This document shows positions 50,299 to 62,227 of a DNA stretch of 64,000 nucleotides, one piece after another. The DNA is from Trichlorobacter ammonificans. GTDB taxonomy: Bacteria > Desulfobacterota > Desulfuromonadia > Geobacterales > Pseudopelobacteraceae. A model generated the notes under the pieces. The model searched no databases and had not been told where the DNA came from. It saw only the letters and a program-made list of their open reading frames with translations. The translations under genes were made by a program, and so were the position numbers. The stretch covers positions 918,001 through 982,000 of the forward strand of contig NZ_OW150024.1 of the NCBI RefSeq assembly GCF_933509905.1, given 5' to 3'. How positions within the stretch are numbered: the stretch's first letter is position 1; every line of letters starts with the position of its first letter.

Positions 50299-53200
50299 GA
50301 AGCGCCCGTCCCAAAGGGCGGGCGTGGATTGAAACAGGAAAGCTGCCGGAAGTCTGCGCCGATTGCGGGAAGCGCCCGTCCCAAAGGGCGGGCGTGGATT
50401 GAAACATGGAGGCCGCATGAACCATCAACCATCAATCCACGAAGCGCCCGTCCCAAAGGGCGGGCGTGGATTGAAACGATTACCACCAGCAGATGCTTGA
50501 TTATCAGCGCCAGAAGCGCCCGTCCCAAAGGGCGGGCGTGGATTGAAACAAATCTTCACATGAATTATTTGCAAGATCATAAACGAAGCGCCCGTCCCAA
50601 AGGGCGGGCGTGGATTGAAACAGGATTAGTTTTGAAACAAAATCGGCTTTGCCGGAAGCGCCCGTCCCAAAGGGCGGGCGTGGATTGAAACAAAAGGGTC
50701 GTCAAGGTCAATTACTGCAAACGGGTGAAGCGCCCGTCCCAAAGGGCGGGCGTGGATTGAAACATCATATTAAAGAAAGTAAAATAAACTAATTGCCCGA
50801 AGCGCCCGTCCCAAAGGGCGGGCGTGGATTGAAACAGGTGAGTGGTGCGATTGTAGGCTCGCCCAAGAGGAAGCGCCCGTCCCAAAGGGCGGGCGTGGAT
50901 TGAAACTGAGGTGGGGTAATGAATGAGTTGGCTTTATTCGGAAGCGCCCGTCCCAAAGGGCGGGCGTGGATTGAAACATGCTCTGGCTGGTGTTGAGGGT
51001 CCGCATCCGGTGAAGCGCCCGTCCCAAAGGGCGGGCGTGGATTGAAACAAGTTGTACGACTTGGCCCGGGAGGCTGCGCTGCGAAGCGCCCGTCCCAAAG
51101 GGCGGGCGTGGATTGAAACATGATCGAGGCGCCGGAAAGCAAGAGCGCCGACGGAAGCGCCCGTCCCAAAGGGCGGGCGTGGATTGAAACGTAAACGTCC
51201 GGTTTCCGGTGTCGGTCTACAAGGAGAAGCGCCCGTCCCAAAGGGCGGGCGTGGATTGAAACAGTTCCAAACAGTTGCACCATCACCAGCGGAGCCGAAG
51301 CGCCCGTCCCAAAGGGCGGGCGTGGATTGAAACATGTGTTGGAACCATTCCATTTCAGCCCCTCCAGGAAGCGCCCGTCCCAAAGGGCGGGCGTGGATTG
51401 AAACTTCCTATGCCATGGCAAATTTCGCCGCGTCAATCCGAAGCGCCCGTCCCAAAGGGCGGGCGTGGATTGAAACGAGCTTCAACTTCGCGACGAACGG
51501 GCAACCTCTGCGAAGCGCCCGTCCCAAAGGGCGGGCGTGGATTGAAACAAAGAGGACACCTTTTCCGTTGCGGCCTTTGCCGAGAAGCGCCCGTCCCAAA
51601 GGGCGGGCGTGGATTGAAACTTGTCGGTCTTACTGTTGCGGGCCATGTGACGAGCGAAGCGCCCGTCCCAAAGGGCGGGCGTGGATTGAAACCGAATGCG
51701 AACAGCTACGTATCCGCTGCTGATGCAAGAAGCGCCCGTCCCAAAGGGCGGGCGTGGATTGAAACAGGATCTACCCGAAACTTAGTATCAGCGTTGCAAT
51801 GAAGCGCCCGTCCCAAAGGGCGGGCGTGGATTGAAACTAACTATGGACATCACCGTAACAATCAGCATCGACGAAGCGCCCGTCCCAAAGGGCGGGCGTG
51901 GATTGAAACCGCCATCTGCTTGGTGTCCAGCAGCCCGCCACGGCGAAGCGCCCGTCCCAAAGGGCGGGCGTGGATTGAAACATCACGGGCTTGAAGGGGT
52001 GAGGCCGTGATTTTTGGAAGCGCCCGTCCCAAAGGGCGGGCGTGGATTGAAACATGTTCTTCCAGTCAGTGAGACGGGCCTTCGTGGGAAGCGCCCGTCC
52101 CAAAGGGCGGGCGTGGATTGAAACCTCGGTACTTTGCTGATTGCATTCATCGCGCTGATGAAGCGCCCGTCCCAAAGGGCGGGCGTGGATTGAAACCTGC
52201 TCGGTGAGGTTGTGCTGGACGTCGAGTTCCGAAGCGCCCGTCCCAAAGGGCGGGCGTGGATTGAAACTTCGTGCAGGTCGTAGGGATTGTAGTCGACGCT
52301 GGCGAAGCGCCCGTCCCAAAGGGCGGGCGTGGATTGAAACATCTGCCAGTAGCAAACGACAACCAGAGGGAGAAAGAAGCGCCCGTCCCAAAGGGCGGGC
52401 GTGGATTGAAACGCGACCGGTTCAAGGTTTGTGCGGCCACAGTTCGAAGCGCCCGTCCCAAAGGGCGGGCGTGGATTGAAACTATGACTGGAAGGGCGGC
52501 AAGAAGTGGCTTGTTCGGAAGCGCCCGTCCCAAAGGGCGGGCGTGGATTGAAACTTTTACATACAGGCAATTTATCTTTAGCCTCATGGCGAAGCGCCCG
52601 TCCCAAAGGGCGGGCGTGGATTGAAACATCGTCAAGCCTTGTGCCTGAACAGTTCAGTATCGAAGCGCCCGTCCCAAAGGGCGGGCGTGGATTGAAACAA
52701 GATGGTCATATATCTGCTGTGCAAGCGGCATTTGAAGCGCCCGTCCCAAAGGGCGGGCGTGGATTGAAACATTACGATTAGCGATAATCAAATTATAAGA
52801 TCAAGCGGGAAGCGCCCGTCCCAAAGGGCGGGCGTGGATTGAAACTCAAGGATCACACGGTAAAGCGGCTGGCCACCGCCGGAAGCGCCCGTCCCAAAGG
52901 GCGGGCGTGGATTGAAACTGCGAAATTGAGCCGTACCCGCAAGCTGTATTGAGAAGCGCCCGTCCCAAAGGGCGGGCGTGGATTGAAACCCAGTTGGTGA
53001 GTAGTTTCATTGCCACACCTCTTCTGAAGCGCCCGTCCCAAAGGGCGGGCGTGGATTGAAACCAGTGGAGCATTGAGGAGCCGGGTATGAGTGTTGCCGA
53101 AGCGCCCGTCCCAAAGGGCGGGCGTGGATTGAAACCTGTTTCCCGCTATATCTGCCCCCCTGGTTCTCTCGAAGCGCCCGTCCCAAAGGGCGGGCGTGGA

Positions 53201-56200
53201 TTGAAACCATCTCCTTGCGCTCTAACCCGTCATTCAACACGGAGAAGCGCCCGTCCCAAAGGGCGGGCGTGGATTGAAACTGCTGGCCGATGACCTGCAC
53301 GAATACCTGAACGCGAAGCGCCCGTCCCAAAGGGCGGGCGTGGATTGAAACAGTATATGAATACGGCTTGTTAAAATAGGCATGAGAAGCGCCCGTCCCA
53401 AAGGGCGGGCGTGGATTGAAACTGACTATTTGGCGTTCTCTCGGCCTCTGTTGGTTTGAAGCGCCCGTCCCAAAGGGCGGGCGTGGATTGAAACAACAGC
53501 TCATTGCAGGCATCACACCTGGGGATGTGAAGCGCCCGTCCCAAAGGGCGGGCGTGGATTGAAACTGAAAAGTGCTGCGAAAAAGCCAACAGCAGGCGGG
53601 AAGCGCCCGTCCCAAAGGGCGGGCGTGGATTGAAACATCTGTGAAACCCCAATGGGTGACGCAAGCCTGATGGAAGCGCCCGTCCCAAAGGGCGGGCGTG
53701 GATTGAAACGGCAGTGCCCCGCCTTCTTTGACCCATTTTGCCAGAAGCGCCCGTCCCAAAGGGCGGGCGTGGATTGAAACAACATCAAAAAGCTGTCCGC
53801 TTCTGATCCTGCCGGAAGCGCCCGTCCCAAAGGGCGGGCGTGGATTGAAACTGGCAGATTATCAAGGAGTTGCGCCGGTCATACGAAGCGCCCGTCCCAA
53901 AGGGCGGGCGTGGATTGAAACTGCTGGTAATAGTGCCTGTATAGCCCATGATGGTGGAAGCGCCCGTCCCAAAGGGCGGGCGTGGATTGAAACAACTGAC
54001 GCCCCCCGGAAACCTTAAGGACTCAGGAAGCGCCCGTCCCAAAGGGCGGGCGTGGATTGAAACAATTAATGAACAAAGATGACCACAACCGACTTCACGA
54101 AGCGCCCGTCCCAAAGGGCGGGCGTGGATTGAAACAAATGCGGGAATTATCATTGTTTACTGGCGGCGGTGAAGCGCCCGTCCCAAAGGGCGGGCGTGGA
54201 TTGAAACTGCAGATAGTAGAATCGTGCCGCCCGCTGGATGTCGAAGCGCCCGTCCCAAAGGGCGGGCGTGGATTGAAACTAAATCAGTCGGTTACCAATC
54301 CGTATGGCATCTGCATTGAAGCGCCCGTCCCAAAGGGCGGGCGTGGATTGAAACTTCGATGACATCTTTGTAGTCACGCATGGCTCGTCCGAAGCGCCCG
54401 TCCCAAAGGGCGGGCGTGGATTGAAACAAGGAGTATCGCCCCAAGAAGTAAAATAAACCATTAGAAGCGCCCGTCCCAAAGGGCGGGCGTGGATTGAAAC
54501 AAAGCTGGTGCCGAAGCCATGCGAGAAGAAACTTTGAAGCGCCCGTCCCAAAGGGCGGGCGTGGATTGAAACGATTTCTGTGTGCTTCAGCGGAAAGCCC
54601 ATCATCGAAGCGCCCGTCCCAAAGGGCGGGCGTGGATTGAAACAACGCCCTGCTCTACTTCTACCGCCACGTCCTCAAAGAAGCGCCCGTCCCAAAGGGC
54701 GGGCGTGGATTGAAACTTTCACCACAACATCTAGCCTCAAAAAAATTACGAAGCGCCCGTCCCAAAGGGCGGGCGTGGATTGAAACACCGGTGTCGAGCG
54801 CTACAATGCACTGGCTGGCCGAAGCGCCCGTCCCAAAGGGCGGGCGTGGATTGAAACATGATCAGCGAAGCAAACGGCTCCCGTTCGCGGGGAAGCGCCC
54901 GTCCCAAAGGGCGGGCGTGGATTGAAACACCATCACCGATGCCACCGACTTCGTCTCCGGCGGAAGCGCCCGTCCCAAAGGGCGGGCGTGGATTGAAACA
55001 ATATGATAAAAATCTTGTAGCTGATCACAGCCCAGAAGCGCCCGTCCCAAAGGGCGGGCGTGGATTGAAACCAAAGCCGGTGCGAGTCGAAGACGAAGAA
55101 TATCTTGAAGCGCCCGTCCCAAAGGGCGGGCGTGGATTGAAACTTGTCATCTGAGTTGGTGAATCCCGGCCTGCGGTAGGAAGCGCCCGTCCCAAAGGGC
55201 GGGCGTGGATTGAAACATCTGGTTTGCGCGGGTTGCCACATCCGCCACCTGAAGCGCCCGTCCCAAAGGGCGGGCGTGGATTGAAACTCAAAAGGGGGAG
55301 GCTGTTCCCGCCCCTCCCCCCGGAAGCGCCCGTCCCAAAGGGCGGGCGTGGATTGAAACAGCTTTGAGAGAAGCTGGCAATCTTAGAGCCATTCTCGAAG
55401 CGCCCGTCCCAAAGGGCGGGCGTGGATTGAAACACAGATTCAGATGCTTACCTGATCACGGATGCTTTTGCAAGCGCCCGTCCCAAAGGGCGGGCGTGGA
55501 TTGAAACATTAACCTGCCGGTCATGCTCGACGACCCCACCCGGAAGCGCCCGTCCCAAAGGGCGGGCGTGGATTGAAACTATGACTGGTTTAACAACGAT
55601 CCAGAATTCAAAGCGAAGCGCCCGTCCCAAAGGGCGGGCGTGGATTGAAACATTGCTCCCGGTGCGGTCACCGGCGAGACCACCGAGAAGCGCCCGTCCC
55701 AAAGGGCGGGCGTGGATTGAAACAGAAATCCTGCGGCTGCGCAGCTACAAGATCAGCAGAAGCGCCCGTCCCAAAGGGCGGGCGTGGATTGAAACCCGGC
55801 GGGCCTCACGCAGACGATCCGCCTCGTCCGAAGCGCCCGTCCCAAAGGGCGGGCGTGGATTGAAACAAAAACGGCATCATGAACGGCGTGTTGACCTGGA
55901 GAAGCGCCCGTCCCAAAGGGCGGGCGTGGATTGAAACGTTTTTTGGTCGGATTGTGCACGCACGTTACACGAAGCGCCCGTCCCAAAGGGCGGGCGTGGA
56001 TTGAAACTGCCAACTCCACGCCACACGAGGGGGCGGGTTCGGGAAGCGCCCGTCCCAAAGGGCGGGCGTGGATTGAAACACGGCGGGTACAGGCCATACA
56101 GGCCCTGGCTCAGGAAGCGCCCGTCCCAAAGGGCGGGCGTGGATTGAAACCTGCTGCTTTTGCTGCGGTTGCGAGTTGCGACATGGAAGCGCCCGTCCCA

Positions 56201-59200
56201 AAGGGCGGGCGTGGATTGAAACCTGATCCCTCCAATTCTGGATGGGGGTCCCTCACCGAAGCGCCCGTCCCAAAGGGCGGGCGTGGATTGAAACAGCATC
56301 AAAATCAGCATCCATACCCACCTCCAAGAAGCGCCCGTCCCAAAGGGCGGGCGTGGATTGAAACATCCTTGACCAGTTCCAGGTTGGTGGCGATCCGGCG
56401 AAGCGCCCGTCCCAAAGGGCGGGCGTGGATTGAAACCCCATCAGGAGCAGGATTGAATAAAAGACATACATGAAGCGCCCGTCCCAAAGGGCGGGCGTGG
56501 ATTGAAACAATAGAGCGATCTTGGACATGGGTTAACTCACACAGGAAGCGCCCGTCCCAAAGGGCGGGCGTGGATTGAAACAATCCGGACCGTTGTTACT
56601 ACCTCTTTGATCTCGAGAAGCGCCCGTCCCAAAGGGCGGGCGTGGATTGAAACTACTCAGTTTGGAATATAGTCTACACAGTTCTGCGGAAGCGCCCGTC
56701 CCAAAGGGCGGGCGTGGATTGAAACCAAGGATCGCACTCTCAACCTTTGCAACTGCTCGGGAAGCGCCCGTCCCAAAGGGCGGGCGTGGATTGAAACGAT
56801 TTTGACGCACTTTGTTCGCTTGACACCGCAACCGAAGCGCCCGTCCCAAAGGGCGGGCGTGGATTGAAACCGCTGTCCAGGGCGCTTTAATCATCGTCGT
56901 CCTCCGAAGCGCCCGTCCCAAAGGGCGGGCGTGGATTGAAACTCAATGTGGCTGGATAGCTCGATGGATCGGTAACGAGAAACGCCCGTCCCAAAGGGCG
57001 GGCGTGGATTGAAACAACATCGCCCGGCGCACAATACTGTCTGCTATTCGGAAGCGCCCGTCCCAAAGGGCGGGCGTGGATTGAAACTGGCGCTGCGGGC
57101 CGTGCCGGTGGAATACTACGCCGAAGCGCCCGTCCCAAAGGGCGGGCGTGGATTGAAACACGTTACCGACATGCCAGAATCCAGGCTGCTCACCGAAGCG
57201 CCCGTCCCAAAGGGCGGGCGTGGATTGAAACAACTCGCTCCCGTTGTCGGCGCTTGGCCTCTTCGGGAGAAGCGCCCGTCCCAAAGGGCGGGCGTGGATT
57301 GAAACTCCGTCTTTAACGATTAGATTAATTTCGGTGCGGTGAAGCGCCCGTCCCAAAGGGCGGGCGTGGATTGAAACCTGTAGACGTGACAGTTCGACCT
57401 GGAGCTTAGTGAGAAGCGCCCGTCCCAAAGGGCGGGCGTGGATTGAAACCGGGTTCGGAGCCGTATCCATGTATGAGATACAGGAGAAGCGCCCGTCCCA
57501 AAGGGCGGGCGTGGATTGAAACTGGTAGATGTTGCCAGCAGCAGTAACGACGGCAGAGAAGCGCCCGTCCCAAAGGGCGGGCGTGGATTGAAACCGCTCT
57601 CGCATCGTCGCAGTCGCCGTCGTCGTCTCGAAGCGCCCGTCCCAAAGGGCGGGCGTGGATTGAAACTCCATGTCCTTGTCGGCAACGCCCATGCTCTCGC
57701 GAAGCGCCCGTCCCAAAGGGCGGGCGTGGATTGAAACAACCCGGTGACTGATATTGCCTGGCAGGGAATTTGAAGCGCCCGTCCCAAAGGGCGGGCGTGG
57801 ATTGAAACTTCTTGCTGCAACAGTGTCTGTATGGCCTTGTCTGGAAGCGCCCGTCCCAAAGGGCGGGCGTGGATTGAAACCGCCCGATGCCCCCACCAAT
57901 GTTGATTCACTCCCGAAGCGCCCGTCCCAAAGGGCGGGCGTGGATTGAAACGAGGTCGGTCAGCAGATCGTTACCTCCGGGTTCGGAAGCGCCCGTCCCA
58001 AAGGGCGGGCGTGGATTGAAACCAGGGCATGGCCGCCGCCCAGGACACCAGCACGAGGAAGCGCCCGTCCCAAAGGGCGGGCGTGGATTGAAACAGCGTA
58101 GAAGAATGCTGACTAAAGTCGAACGTGATGAAGCGCCCGTCCCAAAGGGCGGGCGTGGATTGAAACTTGTAGCAGTACGATTCGCCGAATCCGAACGGCA
58201 AGAAGCGCCCGTCCCAAAGGGCGGGCGTGGATTGAAACAGCCTCAATCTGGCGAACTTTGCCAAGCGTGCCGAAGCGCCCGTCCCAAAGGGCGGGCGTGG
58301 ATTGAAACACCGGAGTTATTAAGGAAAACGGCGTAACAACCGCGAAGCGCCCGTCCCAAAGGGCGGGCGTGGATTGAAACAGACGAGGATCGTTGATGGA
58401 GGGGGCACCGCACTGAAGCGCCCGTCCCAAAGGGCGGGCGTGGATTGAAACGATTTTGACGCACTTTGTTCGCTTGACACCGCAACCGAAGCGCCCGTCC
58501 CAAAGGGCGGGCGTGGATTGAAACATAGAATTGAGAAGGGACTGTATCTCGAAACCAGCGGAAGCGCCCGTCCCAAAGGGCGGGCGTGGATTGAAACCAG
58601 AGCCTGATGGTGACCACGAATAATACTGGACGAAGCGCCCGTCCCAAAGGGCGGGCGTGGATTGAAACCTCGGGGGTGTGTCTGCGTTCGTCAAGCACGG
58701 TGTGAAGCGCCCGTCCCAAAGGGCGGGCGTGGATTGAAACCGGAATCGGCTTTCGTACTCAGCGAGTGGCTGTAGAAGCGCCCGTCCCAAAGGGCGGGCG
58801 TGGATTGAAACATCACAGCCCCTTCAGTTGGCCTCAGACGCTCTTGAAGCGCCCGTCCCAAAGGGCGGGCGTGGATTGAAACAGCAGAACCCCGAAGAAG
58901 CGGGCGCGGCAATGGGTGAAGCGCCCGTCCCAAAGGGCGGGCGTGGATTGAAACAATTATTTAGTGCTTCCCTTTACTTTTTCATAACGAAGCGCCCGTC
59001 CCAAAGGGCGGGCGTGGATTGAAACAGGGTACCGCTGTCCAGGAACTCGTTGACGAAATGAAGCGCCCGTCCCAAAGGGCGGGCGTGGATTGAAACAAGA
59101 CATAGATGATGCCGTCAAGAAGCCAAGAAAGAAGCGCCCGTCCCAAAGGGCGGGCGTGGATTGAAACAAAACCCATGCCGATAAAGCTTTTATATATTCT

Positions 59201-59528
59201 GTGAAGCGCCCGTCCCAAAGGGCGGGCGTGGATTGAAACATCAGGATCGTCCACCCACTTGCCGCAGCCAGTGGGAAGCGCCCGTCCCAAAGGGCGGGCG
59301 TGGATTGAAACGGCAAGCTCTGTATCCGTTGGCGGTACTGTTCGTCCGAAGCGCCCGTCCCAAAGGGCGGGCGTGGATTGAAACAGGAAAAGCCTGATGG
59401 TCTCAGCGGCAACGAAGAGAAGCGCCCGTCCCAAAGGGCGGGCGTGGATTGAAACCATAATGAAGGCGATTTCAGCGGTGGAAAGCGCTTGGAAGCGCCC
59501 GTCCCAAAGGGCGGGCGTGGATTGAAAC
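50299..59528 (+). CRISPR. Type I-C CRISPR array, 129 repeats
   Basis: Counted by hand: 129 repeats of 37 bp and 128 spacers of 33-38 bp, mostly 34-36, with unit lengths of 70-75 bp. The repeat starts GAAGCGCCCGTCCCAAAGGG and ends CGGGCGTGGATTGAAAC. It folds as CGCCCG-T-CCC / AAA / GGG-CGGGCG, a nine-pair stem with one bulged T, and has the ATTGAAAC 3' end of type I-C. All copies read look identical except repeat 73 (first base C, 55471) and repeat 94 (fourth base A, 56979). Even the last repeat (59492-59528) is intact. Spacers 91 and 114 are identical. Confidence 0.99.
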
Positions 59529-59576
59529 AGACCCTTGACTGGGAACGGGTGGGGTTTGATGCTGCCGGCAATATCG

Positions 59577-59606
59577 TTGGTACCTCCACACGCAGTGAAG
59601 TATACT
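59577..59606 (+). promoter_or_regulatory. Promoter candidate after the array
   Basis: TTGGTA (59577-59582), an 18-bp spacer and TATACT (59601-59606, five of six -10 bases). It would drive the 38-codon frame and the CCA enzyme gene. Confidence 0.45.
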
Positions 59607-59633
59607 GCTGCCATTCTGCCTTTGGAGCCTGCC

Positions 59634-59750
59634 ATGCCCGCTCTTCCCATCCGTGACAATCGTGCAAGCGCCGAAACGGAGCTGCGGGGCAAGCTGGCGG
59701 GGATCGTGCTGAACAGCGGCGCTATCGATAGGAGCCGCTTCTGCGAGTGA
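59634..59750 (+). CDS. Possible 38-residue peptide before cca
   Basis: ATG 59634 has GGAG 6 bp upstream (59624-59627) and follows the promoter candidate by 28 bp. The peptide reads MPALPIRDNRASAETELRGK, then LAGIVLNSGAIDRSRFCE. Its stop lies 7 bp before the cca start, overlapping the cca RBS region. No known family; it may be a leader peptide or a chance frame. Confidence 0.35.
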   Translation: MPALPIRDNRASAETELRGKLAGIVLNSGAIDRSRFCE

Positions 59751-59757
59751 AGGAACC

Positions 59758-60993
59758 ATGGACGATCCACTGAGACTGGTGGGACAGCTTTTTCCCGCAC
59801 CCTGTCACGACTACCTCTACCTGGTGGGGGGCTCGGTACGGGACCGGTTGCTGGGGCGACCGGGTCGCGATCTTGACCTGGTGACCACGCTCGATCCGTC
59901 GGTGCTGCAGCGGCTGGGGTTTCGACCGGTGCAGGGGCGCACCACCTCCCTGATCTGGTTTTTGGCGCTGCCGGGGGAAGGAACGGTGGAGGTGACCCTG
60001 CTGCCGGAGGGAAGCTCCCTGGCGGATGATCTGCGGCGCCGGGATTTTACCATGAACGCCCTGGCCCTGACCCCGAACGGCAGACTGCTGGACCCGCTGA
60101 ACGGCCGCCGCGACCTGGAGCAGCGTCGGGTGCGGAGCTGTTCCGCGTCCTGCTTCCGGGATGATCCGCTGCGGCTCTTCCGGGCGTTGCGGTTTGAGGC
60201 GGAGGGGCGGCGGATGACGCCGGAGACCCGGGCCCTGGCCGCTCAGCCGGAGGTGCTGAACGGACTGGACGGCATGCCGGTGGAGCGGTTCAGCCGGGAG
60301 CTGGTGAAGGCGCTGGCCGGAGCAGAACCGGAGCGGTTTTTCAGCGGCATGGCGGCGCTGGGGGCGGGCCGCCACTGGCTGCCGGAGGTGTTTGCCATGT
60401 CTGCCGTGCCGGCCGGGCCGCCGGAGTACCATCCCGAGGGGGACTTGCTGACCCATTCGCTGCAGGTGCTGCAACGGACGGCGGCCCTGACCCCCGACCC
60501 CCTGGCCCGGTTCTGCGGTTTTTTGCACGACCTGGGCAAGCTGCAGAGCGACCCGACCCAGTACCCCCGGCATCATGGTCACGACGAGGCCGGGTTTGAG
60601 CCGGCCCGCCGGCTCTGCCGCCGGTTGCGGCTGCCCACGGCCTGGGGCCGGGCCCTGGCCTGGAGCTGCCGGCTGCATACCCGGATGAACCGCTGGCCGG
60701 AGCTGCGGGACGCCACCCGGCTGAAGACGGCCCGCCAGGCGGACCAGGCCGGTATCGCCGCCATTTTGCCGCTGGTATCGGCGGCGGACAAGGCGGGGAG
60801 CACGGTGCCGCCGGACTGGGGGCTGACCCTGGCAACGGCCCGGCTGAACGCGGCCGGGCTGGGGGTGGGGGAAGAGCGGCTGGCGGCGCTGCCGCCGGAG
60901 CAGCGGGAGACATTCCTGCTGCAGCGGCGGATTGAACGGCTGCGAGCGGCGGCCGGCAGGGAAGAAAATGAAAATGAAAACGGGGTGCGGTGA
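59758..60993 (+). CDS. cca: CCA tRNA nucleotidyltransferase with HD domain
   Basis: 411 residues, class II nucleotidyltransferase. YLVGGSVRDRLLGRPGRDLD is the catalytic head with DLD carboxylates; RRRDFTMNALAL and the FRDDPLRLFRALRFEAEG neck motif follow. The C-terminal half carries an HD phosphohydrolase motif, FLHDLGKL, as in the multifunctional E. coli enzyme, with LTHSLQVL before it. Adds or repairs the tRNA 3' CCA end. A poly(A) polymerase is less likely given the HD domain. RBS AAGGA lies 4 bp before ATG 59758. Confidence 0.9.
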   Translation: MDDPLRLVGQLFPAPCHDYLYLVGGSVRDRLLGRPGRDLDLVTTLDPSVLQRLGFRPVQGRTTSLIWFLALPGEGTVEVTLLPEGSSLADDLRRRDFTMNALALTPNGRLLDPLNGRRDLEQRRVRSCSASCFRDDPLRLFRALRFEAEGRRMTPETRALAAQPEVLNGLDGMPVERFSRELVKALAGAEPERFFSGMAALGAGRHWLPEVFAMSAVPAGPPEYHPEGDLLTHSLQVLQRTAALTPDPLARFCGFLHDLGKLQSDPTQYPRHHGHDEAGFEPARRLCRRLRLPTAWGRALAWSCRLHTRMNRWPELRDATRLKTARQADQAGIAAILPLVSAADKAGSTVPPDWGLTLATARLNAAGLGVGEERLAALPPEQRETFLLQRRIERLRAAAGREENENENGVR

Positions 60994-61011
60994 ATAGCCG
61001 TACCCCGTTTT
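60979..61011. terminator. Bidirectional terminator between cca and the secretion genes
   Basis: AACGGGGTGCGG (60979-60990) pairs with CCGTACCCCGTT (60998-61009) over a 7-nt loop that contains the cca stop. TTTT follows on the plus strand; on the minus strand TTTTCATTTTC follows. It serves the convergent cca and HlyD genes. Confidence 0.75.
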
Positions 61012-61045
61012 GTCTGATGGGTCCCTCCGGGCAGCGAATCCGCGG

Positions 61046-62227
61046 TCAGCGTTCTCCCAGGGATTCGCTGAGGGTTTTCTTGAGCGGCTTGAGGATGAAC
61101 TGCATCACGGTGCGGTTGCCGGTACGGATATCCACCTGGGCGGTCATGCCGGGAAGGATCTCCAGGGACTTGCCGCTTTTGCTCTTCACCGGGTTGTCGG
61201 TGGTTTCCACATGGACGCGGTAGTAGCTCTGCTCGCCGAACTTGCTTTCTTCCTTGATGGTGTCGGCGCTGACGTAGGTGACTTTCCCCTCCACGGCGCC
61301 GTAAATGGTGTAGTCAAAGGCATCGAAGCGGATGGCGGCGGTGAGCCCCGGCCGGATCATGGCGATGTCCGCCGGCTTGACCCTGGTTTCCACGATCAGC
61401 TTGTCGTCCACCGGCACGATCTGCATCAGTTCGTCCCCGGCCCGCAGCACGCCCCCCTGGGTGGTGACCCGCACGTTCTTGACAATGCCGTCCACCGGCG
61501 CTTTGAAAACGCTGTCGGAGAGCTGCTGGTTGCGCTGGGTCTGCACCTGGGCGTTCTGGCCGATGTCGTCCTCGGCCTTGGCCAGTTCTGCCTGAATATC
61601 CTGGTAGTATTTGTTGCGGCGGTTGACCAGCTGGGCTTCGGCTTCGTTCAGGGCCCGTTCGCTGCGGATTACCTCGGAACGGCTCACGTCGCCGGTGGTG
61701 GCCAGCTTCGCCACGATCTGGGCATCTTCCCGGGCCAGCTTCACCGCCACCTGCAGCGTGTTCATCTCTTCGCGGAAGCTCTGCCGCCGCTGGGTGAACA
61801 GGGCGCGCTGCACCTTGACGATCTCGGGGAACTGCAATACGTCCGGAGGAAACCGGATATCGCGGTCGCCGGTGATCTCCGCCCGCAGGCGGGCGGCCTG
61901 GCCCCGCAGCGAGGCCAGGCGGGCCTCCAGTTCCCTGACGGAGGCCCCGACGCGGATCTGGTCCAGCACCGCCAGTACCTGCCCCTTTTTGACCTGGTCT
62001 CCTTCCTTGACGTGCAGGGTCTTGAGCACGCCGCCGTCCACGGCCTGGATTACCTGAATCCGGCTGTTGGCGATGACGGTGCCGGTGCCGCGGGTGGTCT
62101 GGTCCACGTGGTAGACCGAGGCCCAGATGATCAGCAGGACCACGGTTGCCACCAGGGTCCAGAGCAGCAGCGAACGACGCATGCCGTGGGAGGATGTCGG
62201 TTCGGTATGATCGTGCATGATGGTCAT
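61046..62227 (-). CDS. HlyD-family type I secretion membrane fusion protein
   Basis: 393 residues. One N-terminal membrane segment (about 16-38), then a long periplasmic coiled coil (ARLRAEITGD to ELAKAEDDIGQ) flanked by lipoyl-like halves: GGVLKTLHVKEGDQVKKGQV and the later FKAPVDGIVKNVRVTTQGG. A C-terminal beta-barrel ends with LEILPGMTAQVDIRTGNRTV, the LapC/HlyD hallmark. Bridges the ABC exporter to an outer-membrane TolC-type pore. ATGA overlap with the exporter gene upstream. Confidence 0.92.
   Translation of the reverse strand: MTIMHDHTEPTSSHGMRRSLLLWTLVATVVLLIIWASVYHVDQTTRGTGTVIANSRIQVIQAVDGGVLKTLHVKEGDQVKKGQVLAVLDQIRVGASVRELEARLASLRGQAARLRAEITGDRDIRFPPDVLQFPEIVKVQRALFTQRRQSFREEMNTLQVAVKLAREDAQIVAKLATTGDVSRSEVIRSERALNEAEAQLVNRRNKYYQDIQAELAKAEDDIGQNAQVQTQRNQQLSDSVFKAPVDGIVKNVRVTTQGGVLRAGDELMQIVPVDDKLIVETRVKPADIAMIRPGLTAAIRFDAFDYTIYGAVEGKVTYVSADTIKEESKFGEQSYYRVHVETTDNPVKSKSGKSLEILPGMTAQVDIRTGNRTVMQFILKPLKKTLSESLGER

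Noticed and set aside
50764-54463. Spacers 7 and 58 share the 13-mer AAGTAAAATAAAC
   Set aside because: The shared bases sit at different offsets and the surrounding bases do not match, so overlapping protospacers are unlikely; probably chance in AT-rich sequence.
52483-55614. Spacers 31 and 74 both begin TATGACTGG
   Set aside because: Only nine bases agree; among 128 spacers this can occur by chance.
50164-59667. Many open frames across the array on both strands with repeated peptides such as SARPKGRAWIET and FNPRPPFGTGAS
   Set aside because: They are translations of the 37-bp repeat and spacers; stop-free frames arise from the GC-rich repeat, not from genes.
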